Source: Xylocopa sonorina
Taxonomy: Eukaryota; Arthropoda; Insecta; Hymenoptera; Apidae
NCBI RefSeq assembly: GCF_050948175.1
Contig: NW_027490489.1
Span: forward strand, 62,001-126,000
Direction of reading: 5' to 3'
DNA: 64,000 nt
This document shows, piece by piece, positions 1 through 12,266 of this stretch. Under the pieces are notes generated by a model. The model searched no databases. It was not told the origin of the DNA and saw only the letters and a list, made by a program, of their open reading frames with translations. The position numbers and the translations under genes are program-made. Each line of letters begins with the position of its first letter. Within the stretch, counting starts at the first letter, position 1.

Positions 1-3000
1 GCGAAGTGTCATGTATACCTCGATTTCACTTCACAAGAATATAAATGCGCCACTTCCTTGCTAGGAAATATTGTTTGCAGATGTCTACGTATTACAGCAA
101 TAGAGTACTAATGCTTCTTAAAACGAGATGTCGTATTTCATTTTTATGTTTCGTAATAAGATATAATATTCATTGTGCATTTTTATGTATACCTCGTTTT
201 CACTTCAATGGAATGTAAGTGCGAACATTTCCTTGCTAGGAAATAGAGATTGCAGATGTCTACCTATATTAGCAATAGAGTTCTAATGCTTCTCAAAACG
301 CGATATAGCACCTCATTCCGATGTTTCATGATAGGATATAATTTTCTTTGCGAAGTATCATGTATATCTCGTATTCACTTCAAAAGAATGTAAATGCGAC
401 ACTTGCATGCTAGGAAATAGCGTTTGCATATGTCTACGTTATCGTAGCAATAGAGTTCTAATGCTACTTAAAACGAGATGTCGCATTTCATTTCTATGTT
501 TCGTGATAAGGTATAATATTCATTGTGGAGTGTTATGTATACCTCGTACTCACTCAAAGAATGTAATGCGACACTTCCTTGCAAGGATATAACATTTGCA
601 GATGTCTACGCATCGTAGCAATAGAGTTCCAATGCTTCTTAAATGCGATATCGCTTCTCTCTTCTATGTTTCATGATAAGATATAATTTTCATTGCGAAG
701 TGTCATGAATACCTCGATTTCACTTCACAAGAATGTAAATGCGACACTTCCTTGCTAGGAAATATTGTTTGCGGATGTCTACGTATCACAGCAATGGAGT
801 ACTAATGCTTCTTAAAACGAGATGTCGTATTTCATTTCTATGTTTCGTTATAAGATATAATATTAATTGTGTAATGTTATGTATACCTCGTATTCACTTC
901 CAATGGAATGTAAATGCGACACTTCCTTGCTAGGAAATAACAATTGCAGATGTTCTACGCATCTTTGCAATAGAGTTCTAATGCTTCCTAAAACGCGATA
1001 TCGCATCTCACTTCCATGTTTCGAGATAAGGTATAATATTCATTGCGAAGTGTCATGTATACCTTCGTATTATCTTCAAAATGAATGTAAATGCGGCACT
1101 TCCATGCTAGGAAATAGCGTTTTCAGATGTCTACGTATCGTAGCACATAGAGATCTAATGCTTCTTAAATCGCGATATCGCATCTCACTTTTAATGTTTC
1201 ATGATAAGATATAATTTTCATTGCGAAGTGTCATGTATACCGCGATTTCATTTCACAAGAATGTAAATGCGACACTTCCTTGCTAGGGAAATATTGTTTG
1301 CAGATGTCTACGTATCGAAGCAATATAGTTCTAATGCTTCTTCAAACGAGATATCGCATCTCATTTCTATGTTTCATGATGAGATATAATATTAATTGCG
1401 AAATGTTATGTATACCCTCGTGTTCACTTCAAATGAATGTAAATGCGGCTATTCCTTGCTATTAAATATTGTTTGCAGATATCTACGTATCGTAGCAATT
1501 GTGTTCTAACGCTTCTTAGAACGCGATGGGTCGCATCTCATTTTCTATGCTTCATGATAAGATATAATATTCATTGCGATGCGTTACGTATGCCTCGCAA
1601 ACACTTTCCAATGAAATGTAAATGGGACACTTCCTTGCTAGGAAATAGCGTTTGCAGATGTTTCTTATCGAAGCAATAGAGTTCTGATACGTCTTAGAAC
1701 GCGATATCGCATCTCATTTCTATGTTTCATGATAAGGTTTGATATTCATTGCTATGTGTTATGTATACCTCACATACACTTCCAATGAATATAAATGCGA
1801 CACTTCCTTGCTAGGAAATAGCGGGTTTGCAGATGTGTATGTATCGAAGCAGTATAGTTCTAATGCTTCTTCAAACGGGATATCGCTTGTCATTCCTATG
1901 TTTCATGATGAGACATAATATTCATTGCGAAGTGTTATGCAGAGCTCGCATACACTACAAAATGAATGTAAATGCAAACACTTGCTTCCTAGGAAATAGT
2001 GTTTGCAGATGTATACGTATCGTAGCAATGGATTTCTAACGCTTCTTAAAGGGTGATGATATCGCATCTCATTTCTATGTTTCATGATAAGATATATAAT
2101 ATTCATTGCGAAGTGTTATGTACTCCCTCGTATCTACTCCAAATGAATGTAACTGCGACACTTTCTTGCTAGGAAGTAGCGTTTCCTGATGTCTACGTAT
2201 CCAAGCAATAGCGTTCTAGTGCTTCTTAGAACGGGATATCGCACCTCATTTATATGTTTCGTGCTAAGGTATAATATTCATTGCGAAGTGTCATGTATAC
2301 CTCGTGTTAACTTCAGAGGAGTGATAATGCGACACTTCCTTGCTAGGAAGTAGCGTTTGCAGATGTCTACGTATCGAAGCAATAGGGATCTGGTGCATCC
2401 TTAATCGCGATATCGCTTCTCATTCCTATGTTTCATGACGAGATACAATATTCATTGCGAAGTGTCCATGTATAGCTAGCATACACTTCAAATGAATGTA
2501 AAAGCGACACTTCCTTGCTAGGAAATAGCGTTTGCACATGGTCTACGTATCGAAGAAATAGAGTTTAATACTTCTTAAATCGTGATATCGCATCTCATTT
2601 CTATGTTTCATGACAAGGTATAATATTCATTGCGAAGTGTCACGTATACCTCGATTTCACATTCAAATGAATGTAAGAGCGACACTCCCTTGCTAGGAAG
2701 TAGCGTTTGCAGATGTCTACGTATCGAAGCAGCAGTGTTCTGATGCTTCTTCAAACGGGATATCGCATCTCTTTTCTATGTTTCATGATGAGATATAATA
2801 TTCATTGCGAAGTGTTATATACTCCCTCGTACCTACTCCAAATGAATGTAACTGCGACACTTCCTTGCTAGGAAATAGCGTTTGCAGATGTGTATGTATC
2901 GAAGCAATGTAGTTCTAATGCTTCTTCAAACGAGATATCGCATCTCACTTCTATGTTTTCATGATGAGATATAATATTCATTTCGAAGTGTTATGTATAC

Positions 3001-5150
3001 CTCGCGTACACTTCAAGTGTATGTAAATGCGACACTTCCTTGCTAGGAAATAGCGTATGCAGATGTCTACGTATCGTTGCCCAATGGAGTTCTAATGTTC
3101 TTAAAACGCGATATCGCATCTAATTTCTATGTTTCATGATAAGATTTGATTTTCATTGTGGAGTGATATGTACACATCGTATTCACATCAAAAGAATGTA
3201 AGTGCGACACTTCCTTGCTAGGAAATAGCGTTTGCAGATGTCTACGTATCCAAGCAGTAGAGTGCTAATGCCTGTTAAAACGGGATATCGCATTTCATTT
3301 CTTTGTTTCATGATATGATATAATATTAATTGCGAAGTGTCGTGAATACCTCGTATCACCTTCAAAGAATGTAAGTGCTTCACTTCCATGTTAGGAAATA
3401 GCGTTTGGAGATGTCTACGTATCGAAGCAATAGAGTTTTTAATGCTTCTTATTAAGAGATTACGCATTGTAGTTCCTATGTTTTTTTGATAAGATATATT
3501 ATCCATCGCGAAGCGTCATGTTTACCTCTTATTCTCTTCAAAGGAATGTAAATGCGACACTGCCCTTGCTAGGAAATAGCGTTTCCAGATGTCTACGATT
3601 TGAAGTAATAGAGTTCTAATGCTTCTTAAAAGGCGGTATCGCATCTCAATAACAATTTTCATGATTAAGGTATAATATTCATTGCCAAGTGTTAGGTATT
3701 CCTCGTCTACATTCCAAATAAATGTAAATGCGACAGTTCGTTGCTAGGATATAGCGTTTCCAGATGTCTACGTATCGAAGAAATAGGTTTCTAATGCTTC
3801 TTAAAACGCGATATCGCATCTCGTTTCTATGTTTCATGATAAGATATAATATTCATTGCAAAGCATTATGTACACTCTCGTCTCCACATCTAAAGAATGT
3901 AAATGCCGCACTTCGTAGCTAGGAAATAGCGTATCCAGATATTTACGTATCGAACCAATAGAGTGCCTGATGCTTCTTATAACGTGATATCGCATCTCAT
4001 TTCTATGTTGCATGATAAGATATAATATTCATTGCGAGTGTTTATGTAATCCTCGTTTACACTTCAAAGGAATGTAAATGCCACACATTTTTGATAGGAA
4101 ATTCGTTTCCAGATGTCTACGTGTCGAAGCAATAAAGTTCAAATGCTTCTTAATGCGCTATATCGCATCTCATTTCTCTGTTTCACGATAGGATATAATA
4201 TTCATTGCGAAGTGTTAGGTATACCTCGTCCACACTTCAGAAGAATTAAATGCCACACTTCCTTGCTAGGAAATGCGTTTCCAGATATCTACGTATCAGA
4301 GCAATAGAGTTCTAATGCTTCTTAAACGCGATATCGCATCTCATTTCTATGTTTCATGATAAGTCGTAGTATTTATTACGAAGTCTTACGCATATCCTCG
4401 TCTACACTTCAAAAGAATGTAAATGTCACGCTACTTTGCTAGCAAATGCGTTTCCAGATGTCTACGCGTCGAAGAACATGGTAGTAAATGCTTCCTAAAA
4501 TGCGACATCGCAACTCAGTTCCATGCTTTATAATAAGAAAAATATTCATTGCGAAATGTTATTTATACCTCGTGTACACTTCAAAAGGATGTAATTGCCT
4601 CACTTCCTTGCTACGAAATGCGCTTCCAGATGACCAGGTATCGAAGAAAATAAAGTTTTTAATGATTCTTAATACGCCGATATCGCATCTCGTTTATATG
4701 GCTCATGATATGATATAATATTCATTGTGAAGTGTTATGTATACCTCGTCTACCGTTCAAAAAGAATGCTAACGTCACACTACCTTGCTAGCAAGGAGCG
4801 ATTCCAGATATCTACGTATCGAAGCAATAGACTTCTAATGTTTCTTAAATCGTGATATCGCATCTCATTTCTATGTTTCATGATAAGATGTAGTATTCTT
4901 TGCAAAGTGTTATGTATACCTCGTCTACCCTTCAGAAGAATGTAGATGTCACACTGCCTTGCTAGCAAGTAGCGTTGCAGATGTCTACGTATCATTGCAA
5001 TAGGGTTCTAATGCTTCGCAAAACGCGATATCGCATCTCATTGCTATGTTTCATGATAAGATATAATATTCATTGCGATGTGTCATGTATACCTCGTATT
5101 CACTTCAAATGAATGTAAATCCACACTTTCCTTGCTACGGAATATAGCTT
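1..5150 (+). repeat. 175-bp satellite array, plus orientation
   Basis: Tandem copies of a monomer of about 174-177 bp, read in the order: TTCC(N6)GGAA dyad, GCAGATGTCTACGTATCG, TTCTAATGCTTCTTAAA, GCGATATCGC, TTTCATGATAAGATATAATA, then a TGTATACCTCG block. The first 430 bp match 22,870-23,300 almost base for base, so this end belongs to the same higher-order family as the central array. From about 3.6 kb the monomers become more divergent (GCC instead of GCG before ACACTTCC, and ACACTTCAAAAGAATG with a CTAC-type edge). Open frames of 60-130 codons here arise only because many monomers are a multiple of three long; they show no conserved start or domain. Confidence 0.95.
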
Positions 5151-6908
5151 GCAGATGTCTACGTGTCGGGGCAATAGAGTTGTAATGCTTCGTTAAACGC
5201 GATTTCGCAGATGATTTCTGTGAAAAATGACAAGATGTATTTGTATGTAACGCGTTATGTATATCTCGGCACGCTTCAGAGGAATGTAAATCTCCACACT
5301 TCCTTGCTACGGAATAGCGGTTCCCAGAAGTCTACATATCTATGCAATAGATTTCTAATACTTCATGTAGCGCTATATCGCATCTCATATCTATGTCTCA
5401 TGTTAAGATGCAACGTCAACGCTAGCGTTATTTATATCTCGTCTGCACTTGAAAATATGCAAATACCGCACTTGCTTGTCTACGGAACAGTGCTTCTAGA
5501 TGTCTACGAATCGAGGCATAGGAGTTCTAATGCTTCATGGAACGCGATATATCATTTCACATTAAGAGTTCCGAAGTATGTATGTAGATTTTAATGCATT
5601 GTATATATCATTATGCTCACCTGCTTCTGCGCCCCAAAAGTGTGGTTTCCACACTTCCTGACAAGAGGATAGCGATTCTGGTTGTAAATGTGTCGAAGCA
5701 ATAGAGTTCTAATACATCATTCATCGCGATCTCGCATCACATTTCAATGTGTAATGTAAGATGTAATATTCAATGCAGCGCGTTACGTTCTACTCTTCAA
5801 CACTTCTAGCGAATGTGAACCCTACACTCCTTTGCAGGGGAATAGCGTTTTTAGATATCTACTTGTCGAAGCAATAAAGTTCTATTACTTTATTCAGATC
5901 GATGTCGCATCTCATTTCAATGCCGCGTGTTGAGATTTAATATTCAATGAAACGCGTTACGTTTATCTGCTTCTACACGTCAACAGTATAAAAATCCTAC
6001 AATATCTTGCCAGGAGGTAGCGTTTCTAGATGTGCACGTATTGAAGCAATAGATTTATAATGCTATATAAAACGCGATATCGCATTTGATATCAACAGTT
6101 CGAAGTTTGTAAGTAGATAAAAATACTCTACACATCTCGTTATGCTTGTCTGCATACACACGCCAAAAGACTGTGATTTCTACACTTCCTTGCAAGGGAA
6201 TTGCGTTCTTAGATGTCTACTTTTCGAAGCAATAGAGTTCTTTTGCTTCATTCAACACGATGTCGCAAGTCATTTCAATGATTCATGGTAAATTGCATTG
6301 TTCTATGCAATATGTTACATTTGTCTGCATCTAGACCTTAGAAGGATGTGAATCCTATACTTACTTGCAACAGAATATCTTTTCCAGATCTCTACGTGTC
6401 CAAGCAAGACATTTATAATACTTCATGGAGCGCGATGTCGCATCTCATTTCAACGCTTCAAAGCAAAGAATCTGTAATCATATATCCATAACATTATGCT
6501 TAACTGTTAGAGGTCTTCAATAGAATGTGAACTATATAATTCCATGCAACGGCATGGCGCTCCGTAGTGTCTGTAGGTTAAAGCAATCGAGCTAGAATTC
6601 TCCATGCAATGCGCTGGCGCATCCCATTTCATCGTTTTAAAGTAAGAATGCTGTAATCTCTTATGCATAGCTCTATGCTTATCTGCTTTAAAATTTCATA
6701 AGAATGTAAATTCTACAGCTCTATGCAACAGGATTGCCCTTCGTAGTGTCTATATGTCGAGACAATAGAGTACTAATGCATTATACAATGCCATGACTCA
6801 TCTCATTTCAACGTTTCGAATTAAGTAAGCTGTAATCTTCTATGAAAAGCATTATAATTATCTGCTTCTACTCTACAATTGAATGTGAATTCTATAGATC
6901 CAAGCAAC
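5150..6908 (+). repeat. Divergent edge monomers of the satellite, plus orientation
   Basis: The 175-bp unit is still readable here but strongly diverged. Typical changes are ACGGAATAGCG for the GGAAATAGCG block and a GCTTATCTGCTTCTAC segment in place of TATACCTCGTATTCAC. This edge subtype also appears on the minus strand at 43,056-45,280, and the two stretches align as inverted copies; for example 5,346 pairs with 45,260 and 6,842 with 43,055. The right-hand copy has about four extra monomers. Divergence increases towards the non-satellite island, as is usual at the edge of a satellite array. Confidence 0.85.
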
Positions 6909-6909
6909 A

Positions 6910-6945
6910 GGAGGGCAGGCCCTCCACCATCCTACTGCCTGCCCT
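6910..6945. repeat. Short inverted repeat at the island edge
   Basis: GGGCAGG is followed about 20 bases later by its complement CCTGCCC, so this could form a 7-bp stem. It lies exactly where satellite gives way to the island, and it is repeated at 42,954-42,988 in the other arm. Confidence 0.5.
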
Positions 6946-7070
6946 GATGCGGGCAAAGAATTCCCAGGGCCACTCAAACCGCGACCAACATCTATCTTAT
7001 ACTCTAACCGATTCATCGTTATGCGTTTTCCATTAAGCTTGCCGGGATCAGTGATATTGATTCGCTCAAT

Positions 7071-7241
7071 CTAAATTATTATTTTCTTTTTAAGTTTCTC
7101 GATTTTTTTAGTTTCTCTCACGATATCGTCTATTTCGTTGTACCTTACCCTTACAGTATGGTATATAATCTGTTGTTTGATATTTCTAGGATTTCCTCTT
7201 AATAAATGCTATGCTTCCACATATTTTCTTTCTCTTTCTCT
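7071..7241 (-). pseudogene. Decayed coding fragment, basic C-terminal piece (left copy)
   Basis: The minus strand carries a frame matching the open frame at 42,656-42,826, including the peptides NPRNIKQQIIYHT and RYNEIDDIVRETKKIEK and the lysine-rich end before a stop. In this copy a TAG replaces the Leu codon that follows YVEA, so the frame is broken. No family is recognised. It has the same strand sense as the fragments at 9,558-10,078, so it could be a distal exon of the same locus; that link is inference. Confidence 0.4.
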
Positions 7242-7792
7242 TTAGTTACATTGTTGTTATTTTATGCTTTTCACCCTCCACATTCCCTCTCTACACCACC
7301 TCGGAACATGCGTTATACGATTACTGCAGGATGACGCCCCGGTCTCGTTATACCGAGGTCGAGTGTTCTCTCTTGCATCCGTTGATTTATATATGTTATA
7401 TATTGGAGAATATTTCCTCTTATCCTTTGTATTTTTCGAATGAAATTACATTGACAGAAGTACGAGTTAATTCTGCACGCCTATTTGAAACAACATTAAA
7501 TCACCTTGTTAAACAATAATATATTAAATGTGACTTGGACTTTTAAATTTGAATTTATAAACATCTAACAGGTAAATATGTTTTTCTTACTATTCATATC
7601 GTTATACATTCAGTGATTTATTGTGTGCTGTGATTTGATATATTAACTGCTTGATTATATTTTACAATGAACTTTTCGTACCAAACATTGTTTTTACTCC
7701 TGATGGTAGTGGATAGTTCTTCGTTTTATATTCTTATATCGCACTGATTTAAAAGTATATGATATCCTTTTTATGCAGTCATGTATAATTAT

Positions 7793-7796
7793 GTAC
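7793..7796. other. Empty GTAC target site of the right-arm LTR insertion
   Basis: The single GTAC in this copy corresponds to the duplicated GTAC at 40,728-40,731 and 42,100-42,103 that brackets a 1,368-bp insert in the right arm. It represents the pre-insertion allele inside the same window. Confidence 0.85.
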
Positions 7797-7862
7797 ATAC
7801 AAATTCGCGATTAAGTAGCTATGTGTTCAAATTAAATTCCGAATAATGCACTAAAAAGCATC

Positions 7863-8862
7863 CCAGATAACAAACGGCAAGATGGTAGCGACACCATGCC
7901 GGCACTATATTGCCACTTCCGAGGAGTGTCAACTGATTCGTAGTCATCTGTGACCGGATTCGTTCACTAAAATGCCAGAACGTGTTACCAGCACGTTCTA
8001 GACAAGCGAATCGCGCAGCACCAGCACCATGGTGACACGCGTATCATCGCTCCATTCATGAATCTCCTCAGCAATGACGCAGGATCACATTTGGCAATGG
8101 GGAACCTGTGCTTTCATACAAATTAGAACCGTTAGGTGTCAGTAGATGTTCAGCATATGGCTATTGATAGAAATTTTGATGGTCGTTTTCCTATATTTAT
8201 AGTTATTGAGCGAGTCGTATATATTTCTTTCAATCCATCATAGACTAAAAATATTATTTATAAAAAAAATATTACTTATAAAACAAAAATTCATACTGTT
8301 GCGTCCCTAACTTCGCCTTGTGTAATTTTTGAAATAACATGCTCTCATCGTATTTAATGTAACCCTCAATTGCATGAATTTGTAACAATAAATTGAAGAA
8401 AATATATATAAAATAAGTGTATATATTTTTATGACAAAGTAATTATTGACTTTATGGAAAAAATCGCCCTATCGAGCTAGTTTATCGAAAATAATAAAAT
8501 CGAGTTCTTATATCTTTGTTTTGTGCCGGTGTATCTATTTTGGAATCAAAATAAATAAATTGCGCAGTTTAGTCATTTTTCATATTTGCTTATAATTTTT
8601 ATGGAAACAGCTTCCCCATTAGTAAATGTCAGCCTACGCCACAACCACGCGTGTAGCTATGGTGAGCTGATAGTGTCATTGTCACGGCCGTGTAGCCCGT
8701 GTGCTGTATCTCGGTGCTTTAATGTGCCGTGATACGAATGCCGTCCCAGCACTAACAGTATGCCATTTCGAAAGCTGAGTAGGAGCACCTTGTTAGCACA
8801 GTTCTGTCACGGAATTCGTTCCATCCATTGTCATTGGCGTGCCAATCGCTGGCTGTTTGGGA
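7863..8862. mobile_element. Possible non-autonomous DNA transposon or relic (left copy)
   Basis: A block that is GC-richer at both ends and AT-rich in the middle. It starts with CCCAGATAACAAACGG and ends with the complement of CCCAAACAGCCAGCG, a weak terminal inverted similarity. Its two end regions also share short direct similarities (for example GACCGGATTCGTT and CACGGAATTCGTT). No transposase frame is visible. The same block lies inverted at about 39,660-40,660. It could equally be ordinary intergenic or intronic sequence of the decayed locus. Confidence 0.25.
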
Positions 8863-9557
8863 TATTGTAGTGCATGAGGCAGACTTGTTCCTTATCATCG
8901 TCAAGGAGATGGATTTTCACTCTCCCCTTTTTGAATTTTTTAAATTATTGTTTGGAATTTTTGCCGTTTCTGTATCTCTATGACCGCATTGTGGATTCAA
9001 CTTATGTACGATCTTTTTGGTCTTCATCTTTTGTTACATGTAATATTATATATGTGATGCACGTTTGTTATGTAATGCTCCGATTTGTAAGCCTCAGATA
9101 CTTTTATTCTTTGGTAAAGCAACTTATTCGATTAATATATATTTATTAGACATAGATATAAACAATTAGAAAAATGTTATTAAAACGCTATTAAATATGT
9201 TGTTGCAATCATATATTTAAGGTCTGAAGATGTAGATGCAATTAATGTCCGATATTTTACGTGATCCAATCGACGTATCGAGTGAGGCTATGAAATATAA
9301 AAATCTTTTACTATTCTTCGACCCCTTTACATGTTAAATGAATGACTAGTTCTGCAAGACAAGAAGCCTGAATTAGTGAGATATCTAGGAACATAAGCAA
9401 TTTATAAGTAACAGATCTTTTCTCTTTGAAATATTTGCCTTTGCATAGAATAGAACGTATAGATATAATTGCCTGTTTTGTACTCATTTCGGTCCAATTC
9501 TATTATAGCCTTTGAGCAGAAGTAATATTGATTATACTTGATTTTTGCAATAGTTCT

Positions 9558-9692
9558 TTAATTAACAGATTTTATTAACCTAGAATCATCATTTGACGGA
9601 TGTATCAATCTACTTTGTAGCTCCATCAGTTTCTTTTTCTGCTCGCTACTTTCCATTTTCAGTTCCGTATACTTATCCTTTATCACCATCAT
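9558..9692 (-). pseudogene. Decayed coding fragment, Lys/Glu-rich helix (left copy)
   Basis: A 44-codon minus-strand frame starting ATGATGGTGATAAAGG. It contains the charged segment KYTELKMESSEQKKKLMELQ, which looks like an amphipathic or coiled-coil helix, and ends at a TAA. The right-arm copy reads CAA at that position and stays open for another 75 codons. A possible splice donor (TCTAG|GTTAAT) follows the helix in this copy but is destroyed (TTTAAT) in the right copy. No family is recognised. Confidence 0.4.
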
Positions 9693-9778
9693 ATATGTTG
9701 CGTAAAATTACAATAACTTATTGTCCTCAAATTTTGCGGATATTTCAATTAAATTTCCTTTGATTAAATAAACGGAAA

Positions 9779-10078
9779 TTAAAAAACAGTGGCACGTACC
9801 ATTTCTTGGAAACGTTGTATCGTAATTTGCATCTGACTGTTTTGAAAGGCACGCACTTTACTTAACGTTTGCAATGATTCGGTTAGCGAAGTAAAGAAAT
9901 ATTCTACTTTCGAAATTGTTGGCTCTTGTAATTCTAAGGCAAATATATTCATCTGTCGACATCGTGAACATTGTTTTTTGGCAAAATTCCAGAAAAACAA
10001 ATATACTATAAGTAAAATAATAAACATCATACTATTAAATTTAACTCTGTTCATCGTTGCCTTGTTGGACACATCCAT
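9779..10078 (-). pseudogene. Decayed membrane-anchored coding fragment (left copy, longest frame)
   Basis: A 99-codon frame on the minus strand. The start at 10,078 is the only Met that keeps the short polar N terminus. Residues 17-33 form one strongly hydrophobic segment (FIILLIVYLFFWNFA), followed by KKQC and a CRQM motif; the remainder (about 45-95) is polar and helix-like (SLTESLQTLSKVRAFQNS). A GT-rich donor-like site (GAAATG|GTACGT) lies just before the stop, so the frame may be a first exon of a small type II or tail-type membrane protein. The right-arm copy has a stop after residue 81. No domain family is recognised. Conservation of the frame between arms reflects recent duplication, not demonstrated selection. 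Confidence 0.4.
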
Positions 10079-10085
10079 AACAATA

Positions 10086-10200
10086 TACAGGGTGGGGCAG
10101 TAATAATTAGCACCTCAGATATCCACGCAACTATAAGTTTCATAGAAGTTTTTGCTAATATAAAATTGCATAGTACAAAGGGCCCATCCGTTGATGAAAA
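10086..10200. mobile_element. Possible terminal end of a DNA transposon
   Basis: ATACAGGGTGGGGCAGTAAT next to a TA dinucleotide resembles the CAGGGTG-type ends common in insect mariner-like and related elements. A matching opposite end was not found nearby. The right arm keeps the same end in inverse at about 38,322-38,436 and then departs from this copy. Confidence 0.25.
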
Positions 10201-11155
10201 TAGTTTTTTTGTAAGTGGAGTTATGTTGGACATATGAAGGTTACCTTCATTTTTTAAAATGAATTGGTATATCCATTCTTCCGTAATACGATAGAGCATT
10301 TTAAAGCAATTTTAACGATTTGTAACATGAAGGCATTGAAGGTTACAAAAAGTAAAGAAAGGCGATAATACTCACGGTTTTGATAGCAAATGAAACATAC
10401 GTATTGTAAACAGTGGTGGAAGGCGTAACACTTACCGTTTACTTCACTGTGAATAAACACTGTTCGAAGGGCATTTCAATAGTTTGCAGCATAAGTTAAA
10501 CATGATAAGATTAGTATTGAAAAATCGGTTCGAATACGTTTGGTTAGGCTGTTCTTTGTGTCGTTCATTTTATAAGTACTGAGCTGCGGATTCCTGAGGA
10601 CAGCTCACAAAATTGTTGAACTATGGAAGATTATCATTGTGAATTTGAATCAAAAGGTAATTAAATTCCATTAGATTGTAAACAGATCTCAATGTTTCAT
10701 TTTAGATAGTAAGATTAAATACTCTTGACAAAACTACAAGAATGGATACATACCTTTCTGTTATTATTATTTCATAAAGAATTATAATTGCAATTATATA
10801 GTTCATTACGATAAAAAATATTTCTCAGAAAATTCTAAATATTAAATTAAAGAATCAAGTAAAATATTTTTAATAATTACGAATATGAAAAATACTTGAA
10901 CATTCCAATAGAAAGATGTCTAAACAGGAGTTAGAAAAGTCAAACATTCAATTTCAATTCCAGAATTCATCTATAAGAGGTAAAATGTTTTGAAAGCTTT
11001 AATTACAGTCTTTAATACAAGCAGTTGGGCAGTATTTCAATTTTTAAGAAAATTGATGAAAGTCAACCATTTTGAAGTGGTCAGAATCTTTGTCGTTTGA
11101 GCAATAAGTGAATAACAAATAACTGCATAAATTCCAGGCTTAAAAACTTATGGAT
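10199..11155. other. Left-arm-specific segment of about 960 bp
   Basis: Homology with the right arm stops after GGGCCCATCCGTTGATGA and resumes at TATCCTATGCAGACTCG. The right copy joins these two points directly. The segment is AT-rich with only short open frames. It is either an insertion in this arm or a deletion in the other; since no clean target duplication is visible, deletion in the right arm seems slightly more likely. No gene is recognisable in it. Confidence 0.75.
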
Positions 11156-11329
11156 TATATCCTATGCAGACTCGTTTATGAGCGTTCATTTTAAAACTTA
11201 AACGATTACATCTCGTGAACTTTCAAAGATATCAGAAGTGTGAAAAGTATGGTTTATGTAAAAGTATGGTAAATGTGGTTTATCAAAAACTCTTCTAAAA
11301 GAACGGACGAAGCCAATAGAAATCTTTGT

Positions 11330-11531
11330 TGAAGTAAGCAAGTTCTAAAGTTCGATGCAACGCGATGGCCCTTATCTGCCTATGTTTCATAGCAAGTAAG
11401 TTCTGAATTTCTATGAAATCCGATGGAATTCCTCACTACTAACGTTTCAAAGTAAGTTCTCAAATTCTCAGTTCTACGTTTAAAATTATGTGTGTTCTAT
11501 ATATCTATGTAAAGTAATGGTTCCTATTAGT
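11330..11531 (+). repeat. Highly decayed satellite, plus orientation
   Basis: Fragments such as GCAACGCGATGGCCCTTATC, CTATGTTTCATAGCAAGTAAG and TTCTAAAGTTCGATG are decayed versions of the monomer read on the plus strand. The next satellite, after the LTR fragment, is on the minus strand, so a strand switch lies at or inside that LTR. Confidence 0.6.
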
Positions 11532-12266
11532 TGTGACGAAAACCTATATATAGTAAGTCAGGGAAGCTCGAAGGGGTTAATTATCTAAATGCTTTAAAGT
11601 GTAAAACGTACTTTAATCTAAAGCGATCTATCGTTCCAAGGTATCCGCTCACGTACAACTTTTCTTGGGCGCCAGCTGCTCAGAAAGTAGCAAAGGGAGA
11701 GACTACACGACCCCGGGAACCCTGGGGCGGAACAACCCTTGAAACTTCGAAATGCTCCTCCTCTCGACTATGACTAGCCAAGTACACACACTCAGATCGC
11801 GAGATACTGAAGTCACGGCATGTTTATTTATGGTCTCGACGTGGGTTTAACTAACAAGGGTTACGGGAAACTACGCAACACGCCGCGAATTACCGGGTAT
11901 CATAACTCGCTTCACGATATAAGATACAATATACAATATGCGACACAAGAAATGGGACGCTTTAGCGAATAAGCTCTCACGTTCTCTTCTTCAGGTTCCT
12001 TGAATTCGCTGGTGGTCCTCGGTTCTCCTGGATCCTCCTCGGGGCTCCTTGGTGGAGTGGGTTGTAGGCTTCGGTATTGTTCGGGTCCATCGATCAGGAC
12101 TTCGGCGATTCCCTCTTCTCGCCATCTTGGGTGTCCCTGAGGGGATCCTCCTGATCATTTAAATTGCGTAGCGCCTCGCGCGCCGCGCTCCCATGACCCA
12201 CCTGCAGGGCCGCTGAACTTTTGACTTCCCTTTAGGGGGTTAAGGATAGTTGAGGGCCTTCTCACA
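11532..12266 (-). mobile_element. Truncated LTR-type element, family 1 (left-arm copy)
   Basis: On the minus strand it begins TGTGAGAAGG at 12,266 and ends GTCACA at 11,532. It is homologous to the last two thirds of the elements at 16,842-18,257 and 40,732-42,099, sharing ATCGCCGAA, CGAACAATACCGAAGC, GCTAAAGCGTCCCATT, the GCTACTTTxTGAG block and GGCGCCCAAG. About 390 bp of the 5' part present in the longer copies is missing. No target duplication flanks it. Its mirror copy is 37,206-37,942, so it was present before the arms were duplicated. Confidence 0.8.

Larger units (their letters stand above)
6909..11330. other. Left non-satellite island (left arm of large inverted repeat)
   Basis: This is AT-rich single-copy-like DNA with no satellite periodicity. 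It is present again in reverse complement at about 38,330-42,990. Paired positions sum to about 49,897 for 6.8-7.8 kb and 48,521 for 7.8-10.1 kb; the step is an LTR insertion found only in the right copy. Identity looks to be in the mid-90s per cent by eye. The island contains fragments of a decayed coding locus on the minus strand, a GC-richer block at 7.86-8.86 kb, and a stretch of about 960 bp at 10.2-11.16 kb that the right copy lacks. Apart from these I see no gene in it. Confidence 0.9.

Noticed and set aside
1..5150. CRISPR array
   Set aside because: The tandem units are about 175 bp with no short repeat/unique spacer alternation, and the DNA is eukaryotic satellite.
6842..7036. 64-codon frame across the satellite/island junction
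   Set aside because: It starts in decayed satellite and runs into the island, so it cannot be an ancestral gene; it is mirrored at 42,861-43,055 only by duplication.
8874..9149. 91-codon frame on the plus strand (and its mirror at 39,366-39,647)
   Set aside because: Present in both arms only because the arms are recent copies. It is rich in Phe/Tyr/Ser from AT-rich DNA, opposite to the strand of the other coding fragments, and has no recognisable domain.
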